From Tardiphaga alba (GTDB lineage: Bacteria; Pseudomonadota; Alphaproteobacteria; Rhizobiales; Xanthobacteraceae): a DNA stretch of 64,000 nt. Location: NCBI RefSeq assembly GCF_018279705.1, contig NZ_CP036498.1, positions 744,001-808,000 of the forward strand. The letters run 5' to 3'. Under the pieces are notes generated by a model that was not told where the DNA came from, made no database searches, and saw nothing but the letters and a program-made list of their open reading frames with translations. Position numbers and translations under genes: made by a program. Below, piece after piece: positions 8,809-18,363 of the stretch; position 1 is the first letter of the stretch, and the number at the start of each line of letters is the position of its first letter.

Positions 8809-9367
8809 GCGGTTTAATTTCGTAGCGGGGCCCACAATATCGGTTCGCGTTGCCCATGAACGCAAAATTGGGTGTGTTGGCTTGCTTTGGCGCAAGCATA
8901 ACGATTTCTGCTAGCTCAAGGGCCGAAGATTTTTGAAACGGACTTCAAGGCTCGATCGCTCGATCTAGGACACGAGACATTCGGCCCGCCGCACTGACCC
9001 TTCCTGAAGCTGACCGGCGCTGCTTCGATACGTTTGTTCGGGCGATAAGCTCTGCTAGACGAGAGAGGCAAAGGAGTGTCGCCGGCGCAGCACACCGAAG
9101 GTCCATCGACCTTGAGGACAGTAACGAATCGATATTGATAGCTCCGTGATGGTCGCTGACCGCTACTCCTCTACATAATCTGTGTCGGCTAGACGACATT
9201 TAGGCCAGTTTTTGGAACCGCGGCAAATTACAGGACCTTTCTGTGTCAGCAAATAAGCCGCAGTCCCTTGCGGGCGATATACCGAGCCTATTAAACTTTA
9301 CTAGAATTCCCGAGCGCACAATCGGGAGACTGAGTTCTCGCCGAAAAGATTGTGATGCCTCGAACGG
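8809..9367. other. Gene-free divergent intergenic region
   Basis: About 560 bases between the leftward acyltransferase gene and the rightward kinase gene. It must carry both promoters, but no clear -35/-10 pair was identified. An 84-codon minus-strand frame (8945-9199) lacks recognisable domains and was not called. Confidence 0.4.
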
Positions 9368-10531
9368 GTGAGTGTCGAAATGTGGGTTGAGCGCGACCGT
9401 ATTGCAGCGCTGCATCGGTTCAAGATTTTCGACTCGGCACATGATGCTGATTTTTCCGACTTTGTTCAACTTGCATCTGATATTTGTAATGCGCCAGTTG
9501 CTGCAATCAATATGATCGATGAAAGCAAGCATTGGACGCTCAGCGGAATCCAGTGCGGAGACCGAGAGTTGCCGCTGAGTCACTCGATCTGCGCGCAAGC
9601 GATCCTTCAGAACGACGTATTCATCGTGCCGGATCTCACTTGTGACCGGAGGTTTCGGGACAATCCCCTCGTCGCAGGTGAACCGCATCTCCGCTTCTAC
9701 GCCGGTACTTTGCTGAAGACGTCTGAGTCTCTTCCAATCGGGACGCTCTGTGTGCTCGACTACTCTCCACGACCAGCGGGATTGTCTGATCGCCAGAGCT
9801 TTGCGTTAGAGGCTCTAGCCAGGCAAACCATGACACAACTGGAACTTCGACGCACGACAATGAATTATCGCGATGGGGAGATCGCGCGCGAGAAGCTCGA
9901 ACTTGCTTTGAAAGAAAAGGGTTCCCTGGTGAAGGAAATTCATCATCGGGTGAAAAACAATCTTCAGCTCATAAGCAGCTTACTGAGCATTCAGGGCGCA
10001 CGGATTGCCGATCCAACTGTCTCTGCCATATTGGCGGACAGTCGCAATCGAGTGAGATCGATGGCGCTGATCCATGAAAACCTCTATCTAGCTGGAAATC
10101 TCGCTAACGTCTCCATGCGGTCGCATTTGCCGAGCCTTTGCTCCCATCTACGTCGCGCATACGCAAATTCGAAAATCGAGCTCACGACTTATTGCGATGA
10201 CGTTAAACTGGACCTCGATGCGGCAATCGCGTGCGGTCTCATTTTGAACGAGCTCGTTTCCAATGCCTTCAAGCATGGATTCTCCGAGGACCTCGGTGGC
10301 GAGGGGTGCATTAAAGTCGAATTGAAGCTTTTACAAAGCGACGAGTGCGTGTTGCTGGTTTCTGACAACGGCAGAAACCGTCTGCCTGCAGATGATCTCA
10401 AGAGGTCTGAATCGCTAGGTCTTGAGTTGGTTCGCGATCTGGTCGAGCAACTGCATGGCACTTTCACGGTCTCGACGGACAGTGGGACCGTCTGCGCCGT
10501 CTCCTTTCCCTGCAAGAAACGCTTCGCATGA
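9368..10531 (+). CDS. GAF-domain HisKA_2 sensor histidine kinase
   Basis: A 387-residue soluble kinase. An N-terminal GAF domain (about 15-165; CNAPVAAINMIDES, SHSICAQAI) is followed by a HisKA_2 dimerisation/phosphoacceptor region with the signature KEIHHRVKNNLQLISSLL, then a HATPase_c domain with the N box LILNELVSNAFKH. It lacks transmembrane segments, so it should sense a cytoplasmic cue. GTG at 9368 was taken; ATG at 9380 is an alternative. Its end overlaps the next gene by four bases (ATGA), which links it to the receiver-kinase hybrid. Its kinase half closely resembles the C-terminal half of the 1692-residue protein at 29305-34383. Confidence 0.9.
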   Translation: MSVEMWVERDRIAALHRFKIFDSAHDADFSDFVQLASDICNAPVAAINMIDESKHWTLSGIQCGDRELPLSHSICAQAILQNDVFIVPDLTCDRRFRDNPLVAGEPHLRFYAGTLLKTSESLPIGTLCVLDYSPRPAGLSDRQSFALEALARQTMTQLELRRTTMNYRDGEIAREKLELALKEKGSLVKEIHHRVKNNLQLISSLLSIQGARIADPTVSAILADSRNRVRSMALIHENLYLAGNLANVSMRSHLPSLCSHLRRAYANSKIELTTYCDDVKLDLDAAIACGLILNELVSNAFKHGFSEDLGGEGCIKVELKLLQSDECVLLVSDNGRNRLPADDLKRSESLGLELVRDLVEQLHGTFTVSTDSGTVCAVSFPCKKRFA

Positions 10532-12030
10532 GACGTGATGTAAAGGTGCTGGTCGTGGAAGACGATCGCATCGTCGCGCGTGACATTAGTGAGCAGCTCG
10601 AGCGCGCCGGCATTGGGGTCTTGGCATTGGTTGCTAACGCGGAGGAGGCCGTTGAGGTCGCGAAGGAGCGGCGCCCCGACCTCGTGCTGATGGATGTCCG
10701 GCTTGAAGGCAGGATGGATGGCATCGAGGCTGCCAAGCTGATGCGCGATCATGTCAACATACCCGTCGTCTTCCTTACTGCTTACGCCGACGAAGAAACA
10801 ATAAAGCGTGCGACGGACGTTGAACCGTTCGGTTTTCTCCTGAAGCCTTTCGACGACCTTCAACTGCGTACTGTCGTTGAAATGGCGCTCTATAAGCACG
10901 GGTCCGATCGCAAATTGCGGGAGAGCGAGCGGCGTTACGAAGCGACGTTGTCCAGCATAGGCGATGGCGTGATCGCGATCGATCGTGTGGGTCGGGTGAC
11001 GTTCATCAATCCCGTTGCCGAGAATGCCACCGGATGGCAACGTTCAGAAGCTATCGGAGAACCTCTCGAGAATGTCTATCGACCAGTAGGCTTGTCCAAT
11101 CGCGAGCCAAGTGCTCAGGTGGCATTGAATGCGCTAAATGCGCGAACGACATGTCAAACTTTCGGTCAGGCCTCTATCGAATCGCGAGAAGGGCGACAAT
11201 TCCATATAGACGAGACGGCTGCACCGATATTCGGTGAGGATGGCGATATAAGCGGCGTCGTACTTGTGTTCTCGGATCGATCCGAACAGCGACGTGCCGC
11301 GACCGCTCTTCAGGCTGCCCAAGCAAACTTGGCCCGCATGTCTCGCGTAACTGCCATGGGGCAACTGACTGCGACGATTGCTCATGAGGTGAACCAGCCG
11401 CTGACTGCTCTCCTGACGAATGCTGAAACTTGCCTCAACTGGCTGGATCGTGAAACGCCAGGTCTCGCCGAAGCACGTGCCGCGGCGGGGCGTGTCACAC
11501 TAGATGCTCACCGCGCGAAGGACATCATTCGGCGAATCAGCGCGATAGTGAAAAATTCGCCTATTGCCTTTGAGGTCCTCGATCTCAGCAGTATTATCGA
11601 GAACATAAGGGCTCTGGTCCTTCCCGACCTTTCCCGCGATGAAATCACGTTCACTAGTGAACTGATGCCCACCGGCGCCACCGTCGTCGGGGACACAGTT
11701 CAACTGCAGCAGGTCCTGTTGAACTTGCTGAACAACGCGGCCGAATCTGTACGCGCCTCGCGCGGCTCAGAACGCGTCATCAAGATCACTTCCAAGACAG
11801 ATGATATGGGCACTATGTTCGTGTCGGTGGAAGACTCGGGCGACGGTATCGCGCCGGAAAGCGACGACCAGATCTTTGAGCCATTCTATACCACCAAGAA
11901 GGAAGGAACAGGCATCGGGTTGTCCATTTGCCGATCAATCATTGAAGCGCACGGAGGTAGGATATGGGCGGAGGCTCGTAGTCCGTCCGGCGCACGCTTT
12001 ACATTTACGTTGCCGCAATGCCAGTTGTAA
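10528..12030 (+). CDS. Receiver-PAS-histidine kinase hybrid (FixL-like kinase core)
   Basis: A 500-residue protein with a receiver domain first (about 1-120; VLVVEDDRIVARD, phospho-acceptor Asp in VLMDVRL, FLTAYAD, LLKPF). A PAS domain follows (about 130-250), then a HisKA domain with H box IAHEVNQPLTALL and a HATPase_c domain (LLNLLNNAAES, DSGDGI, GTGIGLSIC). The receiver probably takes a phosphate from the kinase encoded just upstream and so controls this kinase. The final output regulator is not adjacent. It is paralogous to the protein at 34438-35958, with the same order of domains and very similar receiver and H-box sequences. Confidence 0.9.
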   Translation: MRRDVKVLVVEDDRIVARDISEQLERAGIGVLALVANAEEAVEVAKERRPDLVLMDVRLEGRMDGIEAAKLMRDHVNIPVVFLTAYADEETIKRATDVEPFGFLLKPFDDLQLRTVVEMALYKHGSDRKLRESERRYEATLSSIGDGVIAIDRVGRVTFINPVAENATGWQRSEAIGEPLENVYRPVGLSNREPSAQVALNALNARTTCQTFGQASIESREGRQFHIDETAAPIFGEDGDISGVVLVFSDRSEQRRAATALQAAQANLARMSRVTAMGQLTATIAHEVNQPLTALLTNAETCLNWLDRETPGLAEARAAAGRVTLDAHRAKDIIRRISAIVKNSPIAFEVLDLSSIIENIRALVLPDLSRDEITFTSELMPTGATVVGDTVQLQQVLLNLLNNAAESVRASRGSERVIKITSKTDDMGTMFVSVEDSGDGIAPESDDQIFEPFYTTKKEGTGIGLSICRSIIEAHGGRIWAEARSPSGARFTFTLPQCQL

Positions 12031-12135
12031 CCGTTGCTTCCGATGAAAGACGGCTTTCTTTAGAGCTGACAGACCGATACGTTCGAAGCCAGAGCGATCT
12101 GAGTTGATGATGTTTCGCCGGATCGCTAGGCCTTC

Positions 12136-13197
12136 TTATAAGGAGGGACGTTTCCCCACATAGGCCCGCGCGATTAGATCTCGAAGAGCTTCTCGCTCAA
12201 TCGGGCGTGGATTCCAGTAGGGGCTTGCAACCGCGATATCGGCTGCCCGCTCGATCCCATCTTCCGGCATTCCAATTAGCGAAAGCGCTTGGTCTGCACC
12301 GAGGCCCGATATGAGATCGTACAGCCCGTTGGCGGCGTCGCTTGCTCCAATCGCACGCGAGATCGCGCTCATGGCCTCGGGAGCCGCTTGTGAATTGTAC
12401 GCCACGGCGTGCGGCAGAATGACCGTATGAGTTTCGGAATGAGGCAGACCAAATGATCCACCAAGCGTGTGGCAAAGTTTGTGATGGAGGGCCATTCCTA
12501 CTGACCCCAGGCAATACCCACATAGCCATGCGCCATAAAGCGCTCGTTTGCGAGCATCTTGGTCGTAAGACTTTGCGCGGATCGACGGCAAGGATGTCGC
12601 GAGAGATCGAATCCCCTCTTCCGCGATCATTGAAATGATGGGATTGCGATCTTTGGCGTAAAGAGCTTCGACAGCATGCGCGATCGCATTGATGCCAGAC
12701 GTGGCGGAGAGTGCGGTTGGCAGACTCATCGTGAGGTCCACATCGTATATCACGGTTTCCGGCAACACCGCGAGGTTGCGCACGGTGGTCTTCAGCCCAT
12801 CGTCGGTTTGACCAAGTATCGGCGTCATTTCTGAGCCCGCATAAGTCGTCGGGATGACCAGCTGATTCACGCCAGTGCGTAGTGCCAGAGCCTTACCAAG
12901 GCCAATAGTTGAGCCCCCGCCAATCGAAACGACCAGGTCTGCGCCAGTTTGCCTAAGCGCAACCAAAGCTTCCTCGGTCACGTGGGTAGGCGTATGCATA
13001 ACCGCGCCTGAAAAAACGGCACCAAACAGATCGCCCAGTGCCTCTCCTACCTGCATGCCAGTCGTCGCCTGATTTGGCGTAGTCAGTATCAAGGCGCGTG
13101 TCGTCCCTAGTCGTGTAGCCTCCGCTTTCAGTTGGGACAAAGTACCTGATCCGAAGACAACACGGGTAGGCAGGGCGTCAAAAATGAAAGGTTGCAT
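12136..13197 (-). CDS. Maleylacetate reductase (iron-type alcohol dehydrogenase family)
   Basis: 353 residues from ATG 13197 (MQPFIFDALPTRVVFG), the usual start for this enzyme; the frame extends 13 codons further upstream. It has the nucleotide-binding GGGSTIGLGKALAL and the metal-binding histidine cluster HHKLCHTLGG...LPHSETH. Maleylacetate reductases reduce maleylacetate to 3-oxoadipate with NAD(P)H, the last step of chlorocatechol, hydroxyquinol and resorcinol routes. It diverges from a LysR-type gene, the classic control arrangement for this enzyme. No ring-cleavage dioxygenase is seen in the window. Confidence 0.88.
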   Translation of the reverse strand: MQPFIFDALPTRVVFGSGTLSQLKAEATRLGTTRALILTTPNQATTGMQVGEALGDLFGAVFSGAVMHTPTHVTEEALVALRQTGADLVVSIGGGSTIGLGKALALRTGVNQLVIPTTYAGSEMTPILGQTDDGLKTTVRNLAVLPETVIYDVDLTMSLPTALSATSGINAIAHAVEALYAKDRNPIISMIAEEGIRSLATSLPSIRAKSYDQDARKRALYGAWLCGYCLGSVGMALHHKLCHTLGGSFGLPHSETHTVILPHAVAYNSQAAPEAMSAISRAIGASDAANGLYDLISGLGADQALSLIGMPEDGIERAADIAVASPYWNPRPIEREALRDLIARAYVGKRPSL

Positions 13198-13405
13198 GAA
13201 ATGTCTCCGACGGTCGAAGCGGATCGACGGCGCCATGGCCGCCCAGTGCGAAAACTGGGATGTGGTGCGTCTCGAGGTCTCCTATACAAAACGTCCGCTA
13301 AAGGCCAAGGCTAATGCCTGCGTCGGCCGCTGGTTCGCCTCGGTGCTTCCTAGCACGGACGGCAGTGTCGAGTGCGAAAGTAGAGAGTGGGAGTTCAGGC
13401 GCTTC

Positions 13406-14352
13406 ATGGACCGTCTTCTAAACATTGAGACATTTGTCAGGGTCGCGCAAACCGGCAGTTTCGCAGAAGCCGCTCGGCAATTGCGAGTGTCGAAGTCGGT
13501 CGTGACAACGCGAATCCGACAGTTGGAAGATTATCTCGGCGCATCGTTATTCCATCGAAGTACTCGCTCTGTAAGACTGAGCGAATTGGGAAGGACCTAT
13601 CTTCTCGACTGCGAGGGTTACTCGCGGATGCCAATCAGATTCTAGATCAAATGCGCGAAAGCCGATCCGAGACCGGCGGCATTCTTCGTGTTCACGCATT
13701 GACCGGATTTGTCGGAGAGCGTTTTGCTCCGATTCTCAAGCGTTTCCAGGCTCTTAATCCGGGTATGCGATTGGACGTGAGAGTAGGCGATGAAGTCGTG
13801 GATCCGATCAAGGCTGGCGTTGACTGCGCGTTGAACATCTTTCCAGCAGCGTCTTCCGAACTCATTTCGCGCAACCTCTTTACGGTGCGACGCGTATTCT
13901 GCGCTAGCCCTGCCTATCTTGCTCAACACGCGCCTTTGTCGCACCCTAGCCAACTCCACGAACATCCGCTCGGGCTTTACTCCGATTATCCGGCCAGAGA
14001 TCAATGGAATTTCACCTCAAGCAATGGCGAGGCGTCCATTTATCTGCACGCCGCGCTGCTCAGCAATAACATCCACCTCTTGCGCGACTACGCGATCGAG
14101 GACGCCGGCATCGTTTGTCTACCCACAATGGTCTGTTCCGACGCAATACTTGCAGGTCGATTACAGATCATTCTTCCAGCGTTCAGATTGTCATCGTTCA
14201 CGATGACGGCCGTTTATGCCAAGACCTCGCGCAATCTTCCGAAACTGCAGCGTTTTCTCTCGTTTATGTCCACATCCTTTCCCAAAGTGCCGGAATGGGA
14301 TGCCGAACTCGTTAGGCAGCGCTTACTCCCTGATGGCTTTTTGAAGAGCTGA
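13406..14352 (+). pseudogene. LysR-family regulator, frameshifted
   Basis: Begins MDRLLNIETFVRVAQ at 13406. The winged helix-turn-helix (AEAARQLRVSKSVVTTRIRQLE) is intact. After CEG the frame breaks at 13615-13619 (GGGTT). Adding one G or T restores LLADANQILDQ and runs straight into the substrate-binding half (GGILRVHALTGFVG to the end at 14352). The corrected length is 948 bases, 315 residues, normal for LysR proteins. It would regulate the divergent maleylacetate reductase and perhaps the aldehyde dehydrogenase downstream. Both flanks are well conserved, so a consensus error is as likely as true inactivation. Confidence 0.85.
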
Positions 14353-14497
14353 AGCACCACGATTGTTCGCGTTTGCCGAACGGTGTGGTCGGCATTGGCG
14401 ATCTCCCTGCATCGGGGGAGCGTCAATAGACTGACCTCGCGGCAGAGACGACTGATCTTCGCCGGAAATGCTTAGGCAGATCGAGGCGGATATCAAA

Positions 14498-16003
14498 ATG
14501 ACCAGTGAACATCGAGGGCGAGTCGAAAGCGAGAAAATCCGCAACAAACTCTTCATCGACGGAAGTTTTGTCCATTCGACCTCGGGAGAAACGATGCCGG
14601 TGGTAAATCCTCATGATAACACCGTACTAACGGAGGTTTCGGTAGCGAACGAGGCTGACATTGATCGAGCGGTGCAGTGCGCTGCCGGGGCGTTTGAAAG
14701 ATGGCGACGCGTGGCGGCGGCAGACCGCGGTCGAATCTTGCTCAGGTTAGCCGATCTGATTGAGCAGAATAGTGAGGAACTGGCCCGCTTGGAGGCCCTC
14801 GACACAGGACATCCCATTCGCGATACGAGAAATCTCGACGTTCCCCGCACAGCGGCTTGCTTTCGGTATTTCGGCGGGATGGCGGACAAGTTTCAAGGCG
14901 AAACGATTCCGGTCGAAATGGGCTTTTTGAACTACACGCTTCGCGAACCGCTTGGTGTAATCGGGCAGATCGTTCCTTGGAACTTTCCGTTGATGTTCAC
15001 CAGTTGGAAGATGGCGCCAGCACTTGCTGCGGGCAATACTATTGTCATCAAGCCTTCCGAGTTGACGCCGCTGAGTTCCTTGTTGATCGCCGAGTTGATG
15101 AGCGAAGCGGGAGTGCCGGCCGGGGTCGTTAACGTAGTCCCAGGCTTAGGTTCTGTCGCGGGCAGGCATCTCGCAGAGCACTCGGGGGTCGCGAAACTTG
15201 CGTTCACCGGCAGTACGATCACCGGCCAGTCCATCGTTCAGGCTTCCGCCTCAAACCTCAAGAAGGTTCAATTGGAACTCGGTGGTAAGGGGCCCAACAT
15301 TGTATTCGGTGACGCCGACCTCTCAGCTGCCATTAACGGAAGTGCCTGGGCCATTTTCCACAATCAAGGACAAGCCTGCATAGCCGGCTCTCGATTACTA
15401 TTGCAGGAAACGATCGCAGAGGAGTTTCTCGATCGCTTCGTGGGCTTGGCGCGATCCATTCGGATCGGCAATCCGCTCGACCCTGAAACCGAGATGGGGC
15501 CTCTGACGAGTTCTCACCACCAGCAACGCGTGCTTCAGTACACCGAAATTGCCCGGGGAGAAGGAGCCGACATTATCTGTGGCGGCAAGCAACCCTCATC
15601 GGTTGCGCTGGCTCAAGGCTGTTACGTCGAACCTACGATCGCCAGAGTGAAGTCGCAGCAGTCTCGCGTCATTCAAGAGGAGGTCTTTGGACCGTTCGTG
15701 ACCGTGCAGACGTTCAAGAGCGATCGAGAAGCGCTAGAGCTCGCCAATGGCACTCAATACGGCCTCGGAAGTGGTCTATGGACCCGAGATCTCAAGAGGG
15801 CCCATGCCTTTGCCCACGATCTGCATGCTGGAATGGTATGGATCAACTCGTACAAGCGAGTAAATCCTGGCTCGCCGTTTGGCGGTGTTGGACGATCAGG
15901 ATATGGCAGAGAGATGGGATTTGACGCCATGCTGGAATACACGCAATCAAAAAGCGTGTGGGTAAACGTCGATGCGGACATACCTGCTTACTATCGACGC
16001 TAA
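14498..16003 (+). CDS. NAD(P)-dependent aldehyde dehydrogenase
   Basis: About 501 residues of the ALDH superfamily. It has the PWNFPLMFTSWKMAPALAAG motif, NAD-binding FTGSTITG, the catalytic general base in LELGGKGPN, the nucleophilic Cys in NQGQACIAGSR, and EEVFGPFV. It oxidises an aldehyde to its acid; the substrate is unknown. ATG 14498 was chosen because GAGG precedes it; the same frame is open from 14468. It is followed 23 bases later by a Bug-type binding-protein gene, so the two probably share a transcript. Confidence 0.93.
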   Translation: MTSEHRGRVESEKIRNKLFIDGSFVHSTSGETMPVVNPHDNTVLTEVSVANEADIDRAVQCAAGAFERWRRVAAADRGRILLRLADLIEQNSEELARLEALDTGHPIRDTRNLDVPRTAACFRYFGGMADKFQGETIPVEMGFLNYTLREPLGVIGQIVPWNFPLMFTSWKMAPALAAGNTIVIKPSELTPLSSLLIAELMSEAGVPAGVVNVVPGLGSVAGRHLAEHSGVAKLAFTGSTITGQSIVQASASNLKKVQLELGGKGPNIVFGDADLSAAINGSAWAIFHNQGQACIAGSRLLLQETIAEEFLDRFVGLARSIRIGNPLDPETEMGPLTSSHHQQRVLQYTEIARGEGADIICGGKQPSSVALAQGCYVEPTIARVKSQQSRVIQEEVFGPFVTVQTFKSDREALELANGTQYGLGSGLWTRDLKRAHAFAHDLHAGMVWINSYKRVNPGSPFGGVGRSGYGREMGFDAMLEYTQSKSVWVNVDADIPAYYRR

Positions 16004-16026
16004 AAACAAAAATTATGGAGGAGACA

Positions 16027-17002
16027 ATGAGAAAGATCGGAGCTCGCTTTGCGATCAAAGTAGCCATCGCAGCGCTCTTTTTGGGTGGGTCAGCGAACGC
16101 AGACACGTCTTGGCCGACAAAGCCAATACGCATCGTTGTGCCGTTTCCGGCAGGTGGCTTCGTCGATGCGGTCGCGCGCCAAATTCAGCCGCCGCTCCAA
16201 GCCGCGTTGGGGCAGACCGTGATCATTGACAATCGCGGCGGCGCTGGTGGAACTCTCGGAACGGGCGAGGTCGCTAGGGCGCAGCCTGATGGGCATACGC
16301 TGCTATTGGTCTTCGACTCTTATGCTGTGTATCCGCTGGCTTATCCAAAATTGGCTTTCGATATATCGCGTGATCTGACCCCGATCACGCAAATCGCAAG
16401 CAATCCGTTGATTCTTCTGACCCATCCGAAAGTGAAGGCGAAAAATCTCGAGGATCTGGTCAAGCTCCTGAAAGCAGAACCTGCTCGCGTAAACTATGCG
16501 AGCGTTGGCGTTGGCTCCAGTAATCATTTGACTGCAGAACTCTTTCAGTCTGCAACCGGCACAACCGTTACTCATGTGCCTTATCGGGGGGAGGGCCCGC
16601 TCAACAAGATCTGGTCGGAGGACACATTGAAATGATGTTTCTGTCTGCTGCCCTGGCTTTACCTCACGTAAAGGGGGCGTGGTGAACGCGGTCGCGCAAA
16701 CGGGCTCTAAACGGTCGCCGGCATTGGCGGATGTTCCGACCGTCGCCGAGAGCGGGTACCCAGACTTTGAAGTGAACTCGTGGGTGGGCATGCTCGCGCC
16801 GTCGGGTACGCCGGTCGAGATCATTGAGAGGCTTCAATCCGAGGTTGGAAAAATCCTTGCCGAACCCAAATTCGCGGCTCGACTTCAAGATCAAGGCCTT
16901 GTCGGAATTGGCTCGACACCCAAGCAGTTCGCGACACTGTTGACGTCGGAACGCGAAAAGTGGGCCCGCTTGGTAAAGGAACGTGGCCTGATACTCGATT
17001 AG
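16027..17002 (+). pseudogene. Bug/TctC-type extracytoplasmic binding protein, two frameshifts
   Basis: GGAGGA precedes ATG 16027. A signal peptide (about 1-25, AALFLGGSANA) leads into WPTKPIRIVVPFPAGG, the Bug-family start. The frame fails at the G run 16586-16591; one more G gives GGPAQQDLVGGHIEMMF. It fails again at the G run 16673-16677; one more G gives KGGVVNAVAQ. With both bases added the gene is 978 bases, 325 residues, the normal family length, ending at TAG 17002. Family proteins bind carboxylates in the periplasm for TctAB-type transporters, or act alone in sensing. No transporter subunits are adjacent. Confidence 0.88.
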
Positions 17003-17010
17003 GGATACGG

Positions 17011-17045
17011 CAGAAGCGTAGCGCGTTCACCGCGCTTCGCTTCTG
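17011..17045. terminator. Strong hairpin after the Bug-type gene
   Basis: Arms CAGAAGCG and CGCTTCTG, then a T/T mismatch, then AGCGCG and CGCGCT around the five-base loop TTCAC. The hairpin starts 9 bases after the TAG of the rightward gene. No T run follows, so a Rho-independent terminator is only one reading; it may instead protect the mRNA end. The rest of 17046-17254 holds no gene. Confidence 0.5.
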
Positions 17046-17254
17046 GCCCAGCACTAAATTAGATAATCATCTCTGTCGCGAAGAGCTTGAGCATGGACGT
17101 GACCTCGACTTTGCCAAGTGCATGGTCAGAGGTGTAGCCGAATTCGGTCCGAGAGTACAATTGACCGTCGACGTGATGGGACGTGTGGACGAGCCAATCC
17201 GATGATCGGCAAGTCGATCCTGTCGCTCGTTCCGAAGTGCGACGATCGTCGCAC

Positions 17255-18363
17255 TCACGGCGCTAGGACAGCTCCGAGCCGCCTACCGAATTCACTTATC
17301 AATCTGCCGGCATGCTTGCGTTCTCGATCGTAGATTTCGAGTGCGTCGGGCTTTCCTAGTGCACCTAAGGCTCTTACGAGAGCCATCGCGTCTCCCGCGG
17401 CCTTTGAAACCCCCATCGCGGTGTGCGGGCGCACGACAAAGGCCGCATCGCCGAGCAATGCAATGCTCCCGCGCACCATTCTTGATGAACTCATGTCGAA
17501 GATGCCCTGCACGAACGGGCGCGGCTCCGCCGAAATGACATCGGCGAATGCCGGAGGCAAAAGACGATTGGCGTCGTCGATCAAGCGGTATCTGATCGTG
17601 TCTGGCACCTGACCCGGAGCGAGTGAGAAGCTATGATGCTGTCCGTCACGATCTATGAGGAGGCTTTGGAGATTAGAGTTACGCCTGTACCAAACGCAAT
17701 TATATCGTCGGTGACCCGCGCTGGTCTCTCCCCCGGACCAGTCACGAGATATCCGAGAGCTTGGCCGCCTTCCATATGAAAGAAAGTAAACTTTCCCGAC
17801 AAGATGCGAGCTGCGCTAGCTGGGAGTAGCGGTTCGGGCAAAAGCGCCCGCCATGCAACGTATCCAGCATAGGTGGGCCGGCTCTCAGGTCCCACGACTG
17901 CCTGACGGACGATCGATCCTATTCCATCAGCACCGATCACGAGATCGGCGTCCGCGTGCCCCCCGTCGTCGAAACGAATCCATGCCGCTTGTTCCGATTC
18001 CCCAACGGACGCTACAGCCTTTCCGACATAGTAGCTTCCTTCGTCCAGAATTGATCGAAGGGTCGTATAGAGGTAATCCCAAGATATCTGCATCTGCGAA
18101 CGCGCGACGCGATCTATGATGGTTCCGAAGCGATCCAGCGTGATGCGTTCGGAGGCGACTATGCCCGCATCCGCTATACCACTATGCCCGAGCAATCGGA
18201 GAATCTCGAAAATCTCATCCTGGGGAACTAGTCCGGCTCCGCGTCCCTGAAGCCCGTGCGTTGATCGCTCATAGACCTTTACCTGATGTCCTGCTCTTTG
18301 AAGAAGCGTAGCGGCGAAAAGGCCGCCGACCGAACCGCCTACGATCGCGACGCGCAAGCTCAT
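17255..18363 (-). pseudogene. FAD-dependent aromatic monooxygenase (DHPH-like), frameshifted
   Basis: The N-terminal part (18363-17653) has the FAD Rossmann motif VAIVGGSVGGLFAA, YERS, and the DG motif VIGADGIGS. The frame breaks at the A run 17692-17694 (T run on the coding strand). One added base restores AFWYRRNSNLQSLLIDRDG and joins the C-terminal part, which holds the second FAD motif LLGDAAFVVRPHTAMG. The corrected length is 1110 bases, 369 residues. Overall it resembles 2,6-dihydroxypyridine 3-hydroxylase-type enzymes, which hydroxylate heteroaromatic rings. Its ATG overlaps the MFS stop (ATGA), so it ends a minus-strand operon. It has a paralogue at 58051-59300. Confidence 0.85.

Noticed and set aside
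8945..9199. 84-codon minus-strand frame before the GAF kinase
   Set aside because: Ser/Arg/Ala-rich with no recognisable domain or ribosome-binding site.
16027..17002. Programmed frameshifting as explanation for the split Bug-type gene
   Set aside because: Two separate one-base shortfalls at G runs and the same pattern in seven unrelated genes fit error or mutation better than a programmed signal.
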